Source: Actinomycetes bacterium (GTDB lineage: Bacteria > Actinomycetota > Acidimicrobiia > IMCC26256 > PALSA-610). From it: a stretch of DNA of 40,894 nt. This document shows, one piece after another, positions 17,359-26,304 of this stretch (within the stretch, counting starts at the first letter, position 1; every line of letters starts with the position of its first letter). A program made the translations under genes and the position numbers. The stretch covers positions 1 through 40,894 of the forward strand of contig JAODBI010000200.1 of the NCBI GenBank assembly GCA_025463875.1, in the 5' to 3' direction. A model generated the notes under the pieces. It did not search any database. It was not told the DNA's origin and saw nothing but the letters and a program-made list of their open reading frames with translations.

Positions 17359-18078
17359 TCAGGCGAGCGCGATCCGGCGGAACGCCTCGGCGTACTGCAC
17401 CCCCGCGACCCGACCCGCGTCGATCGCGCTCTCGCGCAGGAAGTCGCGGAACCAGTCGCCGGTCTCGACCAGCTGACTAGCGTGGCAGAACAAGGCTTCG
17501 ATCTTGCGTTCGAGGGTCGCACCGACGTCGACCCACACGTTGGGCTCGAACGTCCCCGAGAGGTAGAGGGCATGCACCTGATGCGTGCCCAGCCCCTCCG
17601 CCGCCAACTCCGGGAAGTAGTGCGGATTGCCGGCTGCCGGGGCCACGGCGTCCAGCGTCGCCCACCCCGTGACACGATGATCGCGATGGTTGACGTACGC
17701 GTCGCCGAAGAACACTGCGGTCGGATCCGGACAGCACACCGCGTCGGGCTTCACCGAGCGGATCAGGCGCACCAACTCGCGGCGCAGCGCGTGGTCGTCG
17801 GCGATCGCGCCGTCGGGATGGTCGAGATGGTGGTGCTCGGCGATACCGAGCACGCGTGCCGCGGCCGCGGTTTCCTCGACGCGCAGCTTCGTCAGCGCCT
17901 CGAGGTCGGCCCCGGGATCGCTCGTACCCTTGTCGCCACGTGTCGTGACGACGACGTGCACCTCGGCACCCGCGTCGGACCAACGCGCCAGCGTTCCGCC
18001 CGCGGAGATCTCCGGGTCGTCGGGATGAGCGTAGATCGCGAGGACGCGCGCCGGCGTGTCGTCGTGGAGCGTGGTCAT
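17359..18078 (-). CDS. PIG-L (LmbE-like) zinc deacetylase
   Basis: A 239-residue deacetylase of the PIG-L family, which removes N-acetyl groups from GlcNAc-linked molecules; actinobacterial members include MshB and Mca of mycothiol metabolism. The zinc site is visible: AHPDDPE near residues 17-23 and NHRDHR at about 130-135. The rest matches the family ([21 protein letters not shown]). It could be an MshB-type or mycothiol conjugate amidase-type enzyme, but motifs alone do not decide. It is the last gene of a four-gene operon and its ATG overlaps the aldolase stop codon as ATGA. Confidence 0.9.
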   Translation of the reverse strand: MTTLHDDTPARVLAIYAHPDDPEISAGGTLARWSDAGAEVHVVVTTRGDKGTSDPGADLEALTKLRVEETAAAARVLGIAEHHHLDHPDGAIADDHALRRELVRLIRSVKPDAVCCPDPTAVFFGDAYVNHRDHRVTGWATLDAVAPAAGNPHYFPELAAEGLGTHQVHALYLSGTFEPNVWVDVGATLERKIEALFCHASQLVETGDWFRDFLRESAIDAGRVAGVQYAEAFRRIALA

Positions 18079-19088
18079 GCCGCGGCCCGGATCTCGTCGA
18101 ACACGCCGATCGCGCGCGCAATGCCATCGTCGTCGACGTCTTTGTGCGTGACGAGGCGCACCGTGCGCGGGTCGATGGTCCCCGCGAGCACTCCCCCGTG
18201 TTGCAGCCGTCCGACGAAGTCGGCCGGGAGCGCACGCAGCTCGGCGCAGACGATGTTCGTGCGCACCGCGTCGGGGTCGACGCTTCCCGGCCAGCGCTCG
18301 GCCAGGGCATCAGCCAGACGACGGGCCCGCACGTGATCGTCGGCGAGCCGGTCGACCATCGTCTCCAGCGCGACGACACCCGCGGCCGCGATCACTCCCG
18401 CCTGGCGCATGGCCCCGCCCCAACGGTGGCGGTGCTCGTGCGCCTCGGCGATCACCGCCGCCGGTCCGCACAGCAGCGATCCGACCGGCGCACCCAGCCC
18501 CTTCGACAGACAGAACATCACGGTGTCGACCGATGCGACGAGCTCGCGCGGCGCGGTGCCGAGCGCGACGGCTGCGTTCCAGATGCGCGCGCCGTCGACG
18601 TGCACCGGTAGACCGCCGGCCCGCGCGATGTCGCAGAGCGTTGCCATCTCGCTCGCGCCGATCGGCGCGCCCGACAGCGCCATATAGGTGTTCTCGATCA
18701 CAACCAGCGCCGGTTGCGGAAGATGGTGTGCGACACCTTCGATCGCAGTGCGGATCCCGTCCGGAAGATCCCAGAGCGGATGCATCTGCACGCCGGCGTT
18801 GACGGGAGCGGCGGCGGCCTCGTGGCGGTAGACGTGGGCCCGGTCGGGACACAGCACTTCGGTGCCCGCCTGCGCGAGCACGCGCATCGCGAGCTGGTTC
18901 GCCATCGTTCCCGACGGCACGTAGAGCGCCGACTCCTTGCCGAGCAGCGATGCCGCGAGCGACTGCAGCCGGTTGACTGTGGGGTCTTCGCCGTAGACGT
19001 CGTCGCCCACCTCGGCGTCGGCCATCGCGCGCCGCATCTCGGGCGTGGGGATGGTGACCGTGTCGGAGCGGAGGTCGATCCCGTTCAC
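18075..19088 (-). CDS. ltaE: Low-specificity L-threonine aldolase
   Basis: A PLP enzyme of fold type I that splits L-threonine or L-allo-threonine into glycine and acetaldehyde. The 337-residue product begins [19 protein letters not shown], typical for the family. It contains [11 protein letters not shown], the [15 protein letters not shown] segment, and [15 protein letters not shown], in which the Lys forms the Schiff base with PLP. The GTG at 19088 overlaps the thioesterase stop (GTGA); the frame is open upstream but that is shadow sequence. Tight overlaps on both sides show it is part of the pfkA-tesB-ltaE-PIG-L operon. Confidence 0.93.
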   Translation of the reverse strand: MNGIDLRSDTVTIPTPEMRRAMADAEVGDDVYGEDPTVNRLQSLAASLLGKESALYVPSGTMANQLAMRVLAQAGTEVLCPDRAHVYRHEAAAAPVNAGVQMHPLWDLPDGIRTAIEGVAHHLPQPALVVIENTYMALSGAPIGASEMATLCDIARAGGLPVHVDGARIWNAAVALGTAPRELVASVDTVMFCLSKGLGAPVGSLLCGPAAVIAEAHEHRHRWGGAMRQAGVIAAAGVVALETMVDRLADDHVRARRLADALAERWPGSVDPDAVRTNIVCAELRALPADFVGRLQHGGVLAGTIDPRTVRLVTHKDVDDDGIARAIGVFDEIRAAA

Positions 19089-20005
19089 GGCTCCTGCCAA
19101 CCCGGCTTCACCGGGCGGATGAGCCCTTCTTGGATCACAGTGACGGCGAGTGCTCCGTCGCGCCGGAAGATGAACCCCTCCGCGAGACCGCGCGCCCCCT
19201 GCGCCGAGGGGCTCTTCTGGTGATAGAGCAGCCAGTCGTCGGCACGGAGCGGACGGTGGAACCACATGGCGTGGTCGAGGCTCGCGATCATGAACCGGTC
19301 GTCGTCCCACGAATGCGCGTGCGACATCACCGCAGTGTCGAGCAACGTGAGGTCGGACGCGTACGCGACGATGCACGCGTGGAGTAGCGGATCGTCGGGC
19401 AGCTTGCCGTCGGCGCGGAACCACACGAGCTGCTCGGGTTCGCGCGGACTGGGATCGGGGTCGAGCCACCGCGGCAACCGTGACGAGCGGGTGTCGATAG
19501 GCCGGTCGCGCCCGATCCATTCGACGAACGCAGGCGGGAACCGATCGGTGTACGGCTCGAGTCGTTCGCGCATCGTCGGCAACGTCTCGGGATCCGGGGC
19601 GTCCGGCATCGGGTATTGGTGCTCGGGTCCCGGCTCGTCGATGTGGAACGACGCCGAGAGGTTGAAGATCGCACGGCCGTGCTGGATCGCGACGACGCGC
19701 CGCGTCGTGAAGCTGTGACCGTCGCGGATGCGGTCGACGTCGTAGACGATCGGAATCCGGGGATCACCCGGGCGCAGGAAGTACGCGTGCAGCGAGTGGA
19801 CATGGCGATCGGAGTCGACCGTACGGCCCGCGGCGACGAGCGCCTGACCCGCAACCTGGCCGCCGAACACGCGTTGGCGATCCTCGTCCGGGCTCACCCC
19901 GCGGAACAGGTTCGCCTCGAGCTGCTCCAGCTCCAGCAGGTCGATCAGATCGTCGAGTGCGCTGCCCATGACCGCGGCGATGCTACCGGCGCCCTCGCCG
20001 CTCAT
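19085..20005 (-). CDS. tesB: Acyl-CoA thioesterase II (TesB-like)
   Basis: A double hot-dog thioesterase hydrolysing acyl-CoA to free acid and CoA. The 306-residue frame shows the family start [45 protein letters not shown], and in the second half [12 protein letters not shown] with the catalytic Asp, and ARGLAEG. The ATG at 20005 lies 6 nt after the pfkA stop; an ATG at 19969 ([14 protein letters not shown] follows) fits the usual family beginning better and is a real alternative. Co-translation with ltaE is likely because the stop overlaps the next start. Confidence 0.92.
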   Translation of the reverse strand: MSGEGAGSIAAVMGSALDDLIDLLELEQLEANLFRGVSPDEDRQRVFGGQVAGQALVAAGRTVDSDRHVHSLHAYFLRPGDPRIPIVYDVDRIRDGHSFTTRRVVAIQHGRAIFNLSASFHIDEPGPEHQYPMPDAPDPETLPTMRERLEPYTDRFPPAFVEWIGRDRPIDTRSSRLPRWLDPDPSPREPEQLVWFRADGKLPDDPLLHACIVAYASDLTLLDTAVMSHAHSWDDDRFMIASLDHAMWFHRPLRADDWLLYHQKSPSAQGARGLAEGFIFRRDGALAVTVIQEGLIRPVKPGWQEP

Positions 20006-20011
20006 CCCCGC

Positions 20012-21040
20012 TCAGCCGAAGAAGACGCTCGCAGTCTCGAAGAGGCGGCCGTCGACCGTCTTCAGTCTTTCGACGCCCTCCTCGATGGGGATGCGCACGA
20101 TCTCGGTTCCGTGCAGTGCCACCATCTTCCCGTAGTCGCCTTCGTGGGCGGCGTCGATCGCCTCGACTCCGAAACGGGTCGCGATCACCCGGTCGTACGC
20201 GCTCGGGCTCCCGCCGCGCAGCACGTGTCCGAGCGCCGTCATGCGCGCCTCGTAGCCCGTGCGGCGTTCGATCTCGTCGGCCAGCCGTTGGCCGATGCCG
20301 CCGAGCCGGACATGACCGAAGTCATCGACCTCTCCCGCCTGCACTTCCATCGTGCCTTCCTTGGGCGTCGCACCCTCCGCTGCGACGACGATCGAGAAGC
20401 TCGCCCCTTGTTGGTGGCGGTGCTTGAGCCGATCGCAGATCTCGTCGATGTCGAACGGCTCCTCGGGAATCAGGATGATGTCGGCGCCGCCCGCCATCCC
20501 CGAGTACGTCGCGATCCAACCCGCATGACGACCCATCACCTCGACGACCATCACGCGGTCGTGACTCTCGGCGGTGGTGTGCAGACGATCGATCGCGTCG
20601 GTCGCGATCTGCACCGCGGTGTGGAAGCCGAACGTGAAGTCGGTCCCCGAGAGATCGTTGTCGATCGTCTTCGGCACGCCGACGATGCGCACGCCGTCGC
20701 CCTCGAGCTTCAACGCGACGCCGAGCGTGTCCTCACCGCCGATCGCAATGAGCGCGTCGATGCGATCGCGAGCCAACGTCGCGAGAACCTTCCGAGGTCC
20801 GTCGTCGGTCTTGTATGGGTTCGTGCGCGACGTGCCGAGGATGGTGCCGCCCCGGGGAAGGAGCCCCCGTACGGTCCACAGCGACAAGTCCATCGACTGG
20901 CCCTCCATCGGACCCCGCCAACCGTGGCGATAGCCGACGATCGTGTGGCCGAACTCGCCCACGCCCTTTCGGACCACCGCCCGGATCACGGCGTTCAATC
21001 CCGGGCAATCGCCACCACCGGTCAGCATTCCGATGCGCAT
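20012..21040 (-). CDS. pfkA: 6-phosphofructokinase, predicted pyrophosphate-dependent type
   Basis: Phosphorylates fructose-6-P to fructose-1,6-bisphosphate. The 342-residue protein starts MRIGMLTGGGDCPGLNAVIR and has the catalytic TIDND (125-129), MGRHAGWIA and EGATPKEG. Residues that choose the phosphoryl donor are Asp104 (in GGEDT) and Lys124 (in VPKTIDND). In known PFKs Gly104/Gly124 go with ATP, while Asp104/Lys124 go with PPi, so this enzyme is predicted to use pyrophosphate and to act reversibly. The ATG at 21040 has GAGGAGG 6 nt upstream. It is the first gene of a four-gene operon and is divergent from the PH-like protein/glpK pair. Confidence 0.95.
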   Translation of the reverse strand: MRIGMLTGGGDCPGLNAVIRAVVRKGVGEFGHTIVGYRHGWRGPMEGQSMDLSLWTVRGLLPRGGTILGTSRTNPYKTDDGPRKVLATLARDRIDALIAIGGEDTLGVALKLEGDGVRIVGVPKTIDNDLSGTDFTFGFHTAVQIATDAIDRLHTTAESHDRVMVVEVMGRHAGWIATYSGMAGGADIILIPEEPFDIDEICDRLKHRHQQGASFSIVVAAEGATPKEGTMEVQAGEVDDFGHVRLGGIGQRLADEIERRTGYEARMTALGHVLRGGSPSAYDRVIATRFGVEAIDAAHEGDYGKMVALHGTEIVRIPIEEGVERLKTVDGRLFETASVFFG

Positions 21041-21099
21041 CGTGCCTCCTCTGCTTTGCTCTATCCTGCCGCGAGTCCGCGTCCCGGGCGTCACTTTCG

Positions 21100-21732
21100 A
21101 TGGACCAACACACACCGGATTTGCCCACGCCCGATGCGACCCCGCCGGATGCACCCCCGCCCGATGCACCCCCGCCCGATGCACCCCCGCCCGATACAGG
21201 CGCCGCCGGCGAGGTGCCGACCGATCCGGACGTCGAATCCCCGCCCCACCCGATCGCCGGCCCTGACTCCGTGACCGATCCGTCCGAGATGCCGGCGTCG
21301 ACCGCCACCCGTCGTGAGCACGAGTCTGAGGATGAGCGTGAGGAGCGGCGCGAGGAACGCATCGGCGCCCGGCTGCAACGACTGGTCGGCGACGAACGGG
21401 TTCTCGCGTGGACCCAGGGCTGGGTGTCGCGTGAGGTGCGACTGCACCGTCTCCTCGCAGCGCGCACGCTCGACTTCGCGGTCGTGACCGATCGTTCGCT
21501 CAGACTGTTCTCGACCGGATTCTTCACCCGCCGTCCGCGGCGGCGCGTGTACAACTCGCGTTTCGAACGGATCTTCGTCGCCGACGACGCCGTGGCCCGC
21601 CGGCGCCGACGCCGACGCCTGCGCATCACCTCGCGGGATGCGAAACCGCTCTGGCTCGAGCTGGACGGGTCCGATCGAGCCGGCGCGTTCGCGGCCGAGC
21701 TGACGACGCGCGCGAAGACATCGCAACCGTGA
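21100..21732 (+). CDS. Hypothetical protein with PPPDA repeats and a PH-like C-terminal domain
   Basis: A 210-residue cytoplasmic protein. The first 60 residues are low-complexity with PPDAP units repeated almost perfectly at the DNA level (15-bp unit GATGCACCCCCGCCC, about 21148-21195). Next is a charged helix (about 72-90), then a basic beta-rich domain with DERVLAWTQGWVSRE and VTDRSLRLFSTGFFTRRP, which resembles bacterial PH-like or short membrane-associated domains. The start ATG at 21100 lacks a good ribosome binding site; TATCCT at 21062-21067 may be its -10. Its stop overlaps the glpK GTG, so the two are co-translated. Function unknown. Confidence 0.75.
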   Translation: MDQHTPDLPTPDATPPDAPPPDAPPPDAPPPDTGAAGEVPTDPDVESPPHPIAGPDSVTDPSEMPASTATRREHESEDEREERREERIGARLQRLVGDERVLAWTQGWVSREVRLHRLLAARTLDFAVVTDRSLRLFSTGFFTRRPRRRVYNSRFERIFVADDAVARRRRRRRLRITSRDAKPLWLELDGSDRAGAFAAELTTRAKTSQP

Positions 21733-23222
21733 GTTGCATCGTTGCGATCGATGCCGGCACGACGGGCGTGCGCGCCTTCGCCGTCGGCGACGACAGCCGG
21801 CCCCGCGCGCGCTCGTACCGCGAGTTCCCGCAACATTTCCCGCGACCGGGTTGGGTCGAGCATGACGCCGACGACATCTGGCGGGCGACGGTCGAGACGC
21901 TGGCCGAGGTCGCGGGTCAACTCGACGACATGGGCGAGACGATCGCGGCCATCGGCATCACGAACCAACGCGAGACGGTCGTGGTGTGGGATCGTCGCAC
22001 CGGCGCGCCGCGCGCCCGCGCCATCGTGTGGCAGGACCGCCGGACGGCGGAGCGGTGCGACGAGCTGCGCGCTGCAGGCCACGAACCCATGATCCGCCGC
22101 GCGACCGGACTCGTCCTCGACCCATACTTCTCGGGCTCCAAGCTGTCGTGGTTGCTGCACACGGGGGGCGTTACCGTCGACGACGATCTCCGGTTCGGCA
22201 CCGTCGACTCGTGGTTGCTCTGGAAGCTGACCGGCGGCCCCGACGGTGGCGTCCACGCAACCGATCCGTCGAACGCCAGCCGGACGATGTTGTACGACAT
22301 CGGATCGGCCGACTGGTCGGACGAGCTGTGTTCCCTGTTCGAGATCCCGCGCGCGATCCTCCCCGAGGTCAGGCCGTCGAGCGGACGGTTCGGTGTCACC
22401 GTGGCCGAGCACGCGGCCGGACTGCGTGTGCCCGTGAGCGGCATCGCCGGCGACCAGCAGTCTGCGCTCTTCGGCCACGCGTGCGTCGCGCCGGGTATGA
22501 CGAAGAACACGTACGGAACCGGATCGTTCGTGCTCACGAACATCGGTGAGACGCTTCCGGAACCGGTCGACGGGCTCCTCACCACGATCGCGTGGTCGCT
22601 CGGCGCCGGACCGGTCACCTACGCCATGGAAGGCGCGATCTTCGTCACCGGGGCCGCGGTGCAATGGCTCCGCGACGGCTTGGGGGTCATCGGCGAAGCG
22701 GCGGAGATCGGACCGCTCGCCGCGACGGTGCCCGACGCGGGTGGCGTGTTCGTCGTACCCGCGTTCACCGGTCTCGGCTCGCCGTGGTGGGATCCGTATG
22801 CGCGCGGCACGATCGTCGGCATCACGCGCGGCACCACACGCGGTCATCTCGCGCGGGCCGTCGTCGAAGCGATGGCCTTCCAGACCGCGGACGTGATCGA
22901 CGCGATCACACGCGCGAGCGGGACGGCGCCGCCCGAACTGCGCGTCGACGGCGGCGCGGCCGTGATGGACCTCCTCTGCCAGTTCCAGGCCGACCTGCTC
23001 GGCGTCACCGTGCGGAGGGCCGCGATCCAGGAGACGACCGCGCTCGGCGCCGCGTTCCTGGCGGGACTCGGCGAGCACGTGTGGGACTCGCCCGCCGAGG
23101 TGAACGCGAGATGGTCCGCCGACGCCTCGTTCACACCGACGATGACCGAAGCCGAGCGCACGACCCGTGAATCGGCTTGGCATCGAGCCGTCGAGCGATC
23201 GCGCGACTGGTCACACGACTGA
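21729..23222 (+). CDS. glpK: Glycerol kinase
   Basis: Phosphorylates glycerol with ATP to sn-glycerol-3-phosphate. The 497-residue FGGY kinase shows DAGTTGVRAF in the first phosphate-binding loop, FPRPGWVEHDADDIW, NQRETVVVWD, AIVWQDRRT, MTKNTYGTGSF and VVPAFTGLGSPWWDP, the set that marks glycerol kinases within the family. Length is standard. The GTG start overlaps the upstream stop (GTGA). No facilitator or glpD is visible beside it; the convergent PlsC gene downstream handles acylated glycerol phosphate, so this part may serve lipid precursor supply as well as glycerol use. Confidence 0.95.
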   Translation: MSCIVAIDAGTTGVRAFAVGDDSRPRARSYREFPQHFPRPGWVEHDADDIWRATVETLAEVAGQLDDMGETIAAIGITNQRETVVVWDRRTGAPRARAIVWQDRRTAERCDELRAAGHEPMIRRATGLVLDPYFSGSKLSWLLHTGGVTVDDDLRFGTVDSWLLWKLTGGPDGGVHATDPSNASRTMLYDIGSADWSDELCSLFEIPRAILPEVRPSSGRFGVTVAEHAAGLRVPVSGIAGDQQSALFGHACVAPGMTKNTYGTGSFVLTNIGETLPEPVDGLLTTIAWSLGAGPVTYAMEGAIFVTGAAVQWLRDGLGVIGEAAEIGPLAATVPDAGGVFVVPAFTGLGSPWWDPYARGTIVGITRGTTRGHLARAVVEAMAFQTADVIDAITRASGTAPPELRVDGGAAVMDLLCQFQADLLGVTVRRAAIQETTALGAAFLAGLGEHVWDSPAEVNARWSADASFTPTMTEAERTTRESAWHRAVERSRDWSHD

Positions 23223-23241
23223 GGCGAACCGCCCGGCGAAT

Positions 23242-23985
23242 CTACGAGACGGCGGTCACCGGTCGGCGGGCGTCCGCGAAGCTCGCGACGCGTGCGGTCT
23301 CGGTGGGAATGTCCTCGGCCTGTTTGGTGGCATAGGTGTCGACGTACTCGTAGCCCGACAGCTCGCGGATCTCGTACATCACCTCGTCGGTGAGCTCGCG
23401 CAACGCCATGCGATCGTGTTCGCGCCCCGCGTACCGAGCCGGGTCGATGGCCTCGCCGAACCGGATCGTCACGGGCCGGAACAGCTTCGGCATGCGGGAG
23501 TCGACCGGCTGAACCTCGTCGCTGCCGATCATCCCGATCGGCACGATCGGCACGTTGCAGCGCAGGGCGAGACGCGCGATCCCGGTGTGCCCGCGGTGCA
23601 GCAAGCCGTCGCGGGTACGCGTGCCCTCTGGATAGATGGCGAACACCTTCCCCGCGCGCAGCACCTCGGTCGCGGACGTGAGCGCACGTTCGCTCGCGCT
23701 GCCGCCTTCGCGGCGAATCGGGATCTGGCCGCAGCTCTTGAAGAACCACGCCGTCTTCGCGTCGTCGAAGTACTCCGCCTTCGCGACGAACGTCACCCGG
23801 CGCCGGACGACCAGAGGGATGAAGAAGGAATCGAGGAACGAGCGGTGGTTGCAGGCGAGGATCACCGCGCCGTGCTTCGGCACATGCTCTCGGCCCTCGA
23901 CGCGGATGCGCACGAAGATCCGGATGAACGGAGTCAGGAGACCCTTCACGATCCAGTACAAGCCCCGACAGCGTACGCCGCGCAC
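23242..23985 (-). CDS. plsC: 1-acyl-sn-glycerol-3-phosphate acyltransferase (PlsC family)
   Basis: Adds an acyl chain to lysophosphatidic acid to make phosphatidic acid at the inner face of the membrane. The 247-residue protein has the HX4D catalytic motif in CNHRSFLDSFF, the glycerophosphate-binding FVAKAEYF and IYPEGTRTRDG motifs, and VPIVPIGMIG. An N-terminal hydrophobic stretch (YWIVKGLLTPFIRIFV) likely anchors it. The start is ATG at 23985. Actinobacteria carry several PlsC paralogues, so the exact acyl acceptor is not certain. It converges with glpK. Confidence 0.92.
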   Translation of the reverse strand: MRGVRCRGLYWIVKGLLTPFIRIFVRIRVEGREHVPKHGAVILACNHRSFLDSFFIPLVVRRRVTFVAKAEYFDDAKTAWFFKSCGQIPIRREGGSASERALTSATEVLRAGKVFAIYPEGTRTRDGLLHRGHTGIARLALRCNVPIVPIGMIGSDEVQPVDSRMPKLFRPVTIRFGEAIDPARYAGREHDRMALRELTDEVMYEIRELSGYEYVDTYATKQAEDIPTETARVASFADARRPVTAVS

Positions 23986-24027
23986 GCGCCCCGGCGGGAG
24001 GGATCCAACGGCCCCGGACGGGAGGGG

Positions 24028-24207
24028 TCAGGCGGCGACGGGCTCCGCAACGGGCGCCGGCAGCTCGAGCCGGCCGGCCAGCGCGTCGACGATCGCCATC
24101 GTCCGCGCCACCTCGTCGTGCTCGCGGCGGGCGTTGTCGATTGCACGACCCGTCCCGATCTCGTGCATCAGGTCCAAGTGCATGAGGCTGAGCAAGAACC
24201 GCCGCAT
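24028..24207 (-). CDS. 59-residue protein of unknown function, divergent from a TetR regulator
   Basis: A short gene with one of the best ribosome binding sites in the window (AAGGAGGACTCG before the ATG at 24207). The product begins MRRFLLSLMHLDLMHEIG, a basic then hydrophobic, Met/Leu-rich helix, continues with a charged helix (NARREHDEVARTMAIVDAL) and ends Pro/Ala/Glu-rich. It has no cysteine and only a marginal membrane helix. It is divergent from the TetR gene across a repeat-rich control region, so TetR may regulate it. I do not recognise the family. Confidence 0.65.
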   Translation of the reverse strand: MRRFLLSLMHLDLMHEIGTGRAIDNARREHDEVARTMAIVDALAGRLELPAPVAEPVAA

Positions 24208-24223
24208 CGAGTCCTCCTTCGAC

Positions 24224-24375
24224 GTCAACATTCTCGATTGGCGACATGGCGCGGCGGTTCCCGGGGTGTCACAGGCACGCGAACAGGAGTTGACCTTCTG
24301 ATGACACCCGCCGCGCCCGCCGTGGCACCGCCCGCCGGAGAATGTTGACCGTGCGGTCAAGTCCGGCACTACGCT
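24224..24375. promoter_or_regulatory. Divergent control region with TetR-type operator and two inverted repeat pairs
   Basis: Directly visible: a 16-bp palindrome TTGACCGTGCGGTCAA at 24345-24360 whose left half can serve as the -35 of tetR; TACGCT at 24370-24375 as the -10, 6 nt before the tetR ATG; GTCAACATTCTC at 24224-24235 and its exact complement at 24338-24349; and GGGTGTCA (24264-24271) with TGACACCC (24302-24309). TetR proteins usually bind such palindromes and repress their own and the divergent promoter. The binding is inference. Confidence 0.6.
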
Positions 24376-24381
24376 CGCCCG

Positions 24382-24966
24382 ATGCGGCGCAAGCTCACTC
24401 CCCGGGGTCGGGAACGCCGCGACCAGCTCATGGAATGCGGTGCCCGCCTGTTCGCCGAGCGGGGCTACCACCCCACTTCGGTGGCCGACGTCGTCGCCGC
24501 GCTCGGGGTCGGCAAGGGCGTCTTCTACTGGTATTTCGCCTCGAAGGAAGAGCTGCTGACCGAGCTCTTGAAGGCGTCGAACCACGACCTACGCAAGCGC
24601 CAACAGCAGGCGATCGGCGAGGAAGCCGACCCGGTCCGGCGTATCGAGCTCGGCATCCGCGCGTCGCTCGGTTGGTTCGCCGAGCACCGCGAGTACTTCG
24701 CGATCATCCAGTTCGCGGCGACCGACGAGACGTTCGCGCCCGTCCTCGCCCGGAACCGCGAGATCGCGATCGCCGACACGATCCGTCACCTGAAGGACGG
24801 CATCGTCGACGGCCGGATCGCCGATCGGGACCCGGCGCTGCTCGCGCACGCCATCCACGGCGTCGTCGCCGAGCTGACCCGCCATTCCCTCGTCGAAGGC
24901 AACCTCCCCCTCGACGAGGTCGCCGACCTGTGCGTCGCGTTCTGTCTCGAGGGCCTCGCCGGCTGA
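24382..24966 (+). CDS. TetR family transcriptional regulator
   Basis: A 194-residue repressor. The N-terminal helix-turn-helix is canonical: LFAERGYHPTSVADVVAALG, then KGVFYWYFASKEELL (about residues 24-60). The C-terminal helical ligand domain (FAEHREYFAIIQFAATDE) is of the general TetR_C type found in fatty-acid or stress regulators such as FadR/AcrR relatives; the ligand is unknown. The ATG at 24382 directly follows a -10 box (TACGCT, 6-nt gap), so the mRNA is probably leaderless. Probable targets are itself and the divergent 59-residue gene, through the palindrome at 24345. Confidence 0.92.
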   Translation: MRRKLTPRGRERRDQLMECGARLFAERGYHPTSVADVVAALGVGKGVFYWYFASKEELLTELLKASNHDLRKRQQQAIGEEADPVRRIELGIRASLGWFAEHREYFAIIQFAATDETFAPVLARNREIAIADTIRHLKDGIVDGRIADRDPALLAHAIHGVVAELTRHSLVEGNLPLDEVADLCVAFCLEGLAG

Positions 24967-24998
24967 TCGACTGACGGCTGACCGACCAACGACCCGGG

Positions 24999-26174
24999 TC
25001 AGCCGAGCTTGGTCAGGCCCTTGCGGATCTGGCGCATCGCCTGTTGGATCCGCTTCTCGTTCTCGACGAGCGCGAACCGCACGTAGCCCTCGCCGCCCGG
25101 ACCGAAACCGTTGCCGGGCGAGAGCGCGACCTTCGCCTCTTGCACGCACATCGTGGTGAACTCGATGCTCGACATCTCGGCGTACGGCTCGGGGATCGGC
25201 GCCCAGACGAACATCGTTCCCTTCGGGCGTTCGATGTGCCAGCCGAGCCGGTCGAGACCGTCGATCAACGCGTCGCGGCGGCCCTTGTAGATCGCGTTCA
25301 CTTCCTTGGGGAAGTCGGGCGCCTCGTTCATCGCAACGGTCGCCGCGATCTGGATGGGTTGGAACGATCCGTAGTCGAGATACGACTTGAGCTTGGCCAG
25401 GGCGGCGACGATCTCGGCGTTGCCGACGAGGAACCCCATCCGCCAGCCCGCCATCGAGAACGACTTCGTCAACGTGTACAGCTCGACCGCGACTTCTCTG
25501 GCGCCGGGAACCTGGAGGATCGACGGCGGTTCGTAGCCGTCGAAGCCGAGGTCGGCGTACGCGAAGTCGTGCACGACGATGATGCCGCGTTCACGCGCGA
25601 AATCGACGAGACGCGTCATGAAGTCGAGGTCGACGCATGCGGTCGTGGGGTTGTGCGGGAACGACGTGACGATCACGCGCGGTCGGGGCCACGCCTGTTC
25701 GTACGCGCTGTGCATGTTCTCGAAGAAGTTCTGATCGGGGCCCATGCGGACGTAGTGCACGCCGGCGCCCGCGAGGATCGGTCCCCAGATGTGGATCGGG
25801 TACGACGGCGACGGCACGAGCGCGGTGTCGCCCGGACCGACGAGCGCGAGCATGAGGTGCGAGAATCCCTCCTTCGCACCGATCGTCGAGCAGACCTCGG
25901 TCTCGAAGTCGAGCGTCACGCCGAACTTGCGCTCGTACAGCGAGGCGACGGCTTCGCGCAGCTTGGGGATGCCCTTGCTCGTCGAGTAGCGATGGTTCCG
26001 CGGATTGCGAACCGCTTCGATGAGCTTCTCGACCGCGACGTCGGGTGACGGCAGATCGGGGTTGCCGAACGCGAGGTCGACGACGTCTTCGCCTGCTCGC
26101 CGGAGTTGCATCTTCAGCGCATCGATCTGCGCAAACGCGTACGGCGGTAAAGCGTTGATGCGTCGAAACTCCAT
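24999..26174 (-). CDS. Class I/II PLP aminotransferase (AlaC/AlaT-like, probable alanine transaminase)
   Basis: A 391-residue fold type I aminotransferase. The N-terminus [19 protein letters not shown] and the segment [15 protein letters not shown] are typical of the AlaC group (glutamate-pyruvate transaminases). SFPHNPTT gives the Asn of the PLP site, [15 protein letters not shown] the Asp/Tyr pair, and [15 protein letters not shown] the Schiff-base Lys. The start ATG at 26174 follows TACCGT after 8 nt; an earlier TTG is possible. The frame is open to 26417 but that part overlaps the promoter area of the HAD gene. LL-diaminopimelate aminotransferases are related, so substrate is probable rather than certain. 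Confidence 0.9.
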   Translation of the reverse strand: MEFRRINALPPYAFAQIDALKMQLRRAGEDVVDLAFGNPDLPSPDVAVEKLIEAVRNPRNHRYSTSKGIPKLREAVASLYERKFGVTLDFETEVCSTIGAKEGFSHLMLALVGPGDTALVPSPSYPIHIWGPILAGAGVHYVRMGPDQNFFENMHSAYEQAWPRPRVIVTSFPHNPTTACVDLDFMTRLVDFARERGIIVVHDFAYADLGFDGYEPPSILQVPGAREVAVELYTLTKSFSMAGWRMGFLVGNAEIVAALAKLKSYLDYGSFQPIQIAATVAMNEAPDFPKEVNAIYKGRRDALIDGLDRLGWHIERPKGTMFVWAPIPEPYAEMSSIEFTTMCVQEAKVALSPGNGFGPGGEGYVRFALVENEKRIQQAMRQIRKGLTKLG

Positions 26175-26304
26175 GAATAGCAACGGTACCAGCCGGGTCC
26201 GGCCCGGTTGATGGTTTTGACCGACGCGTTTCGTCGAGAGTTCGGTGCGGGTGAGGACGGCATTGATGGGTTCCATCGACGAGTCGGCAGCTAGCTTTCC
26301 GGCC

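Noticed and set aside
20733-23183. 816-codon minus-strand open frame across pfkA, the PH-like gene and glpK
   Set aside because: It lies antisense to well-identified glpK; its translation is low-complexity Arg/Gly/Asp sequence with no motif. Openness comes from codon bias.
24976-25004. GGCTGACC/GGTCAGCC inverted repeat between tetR and the aminotransferase
   Set aside because: The 8-bp stem partly overlaps the aminotransferase stop and has no U-tract; too weak to call a terminator.
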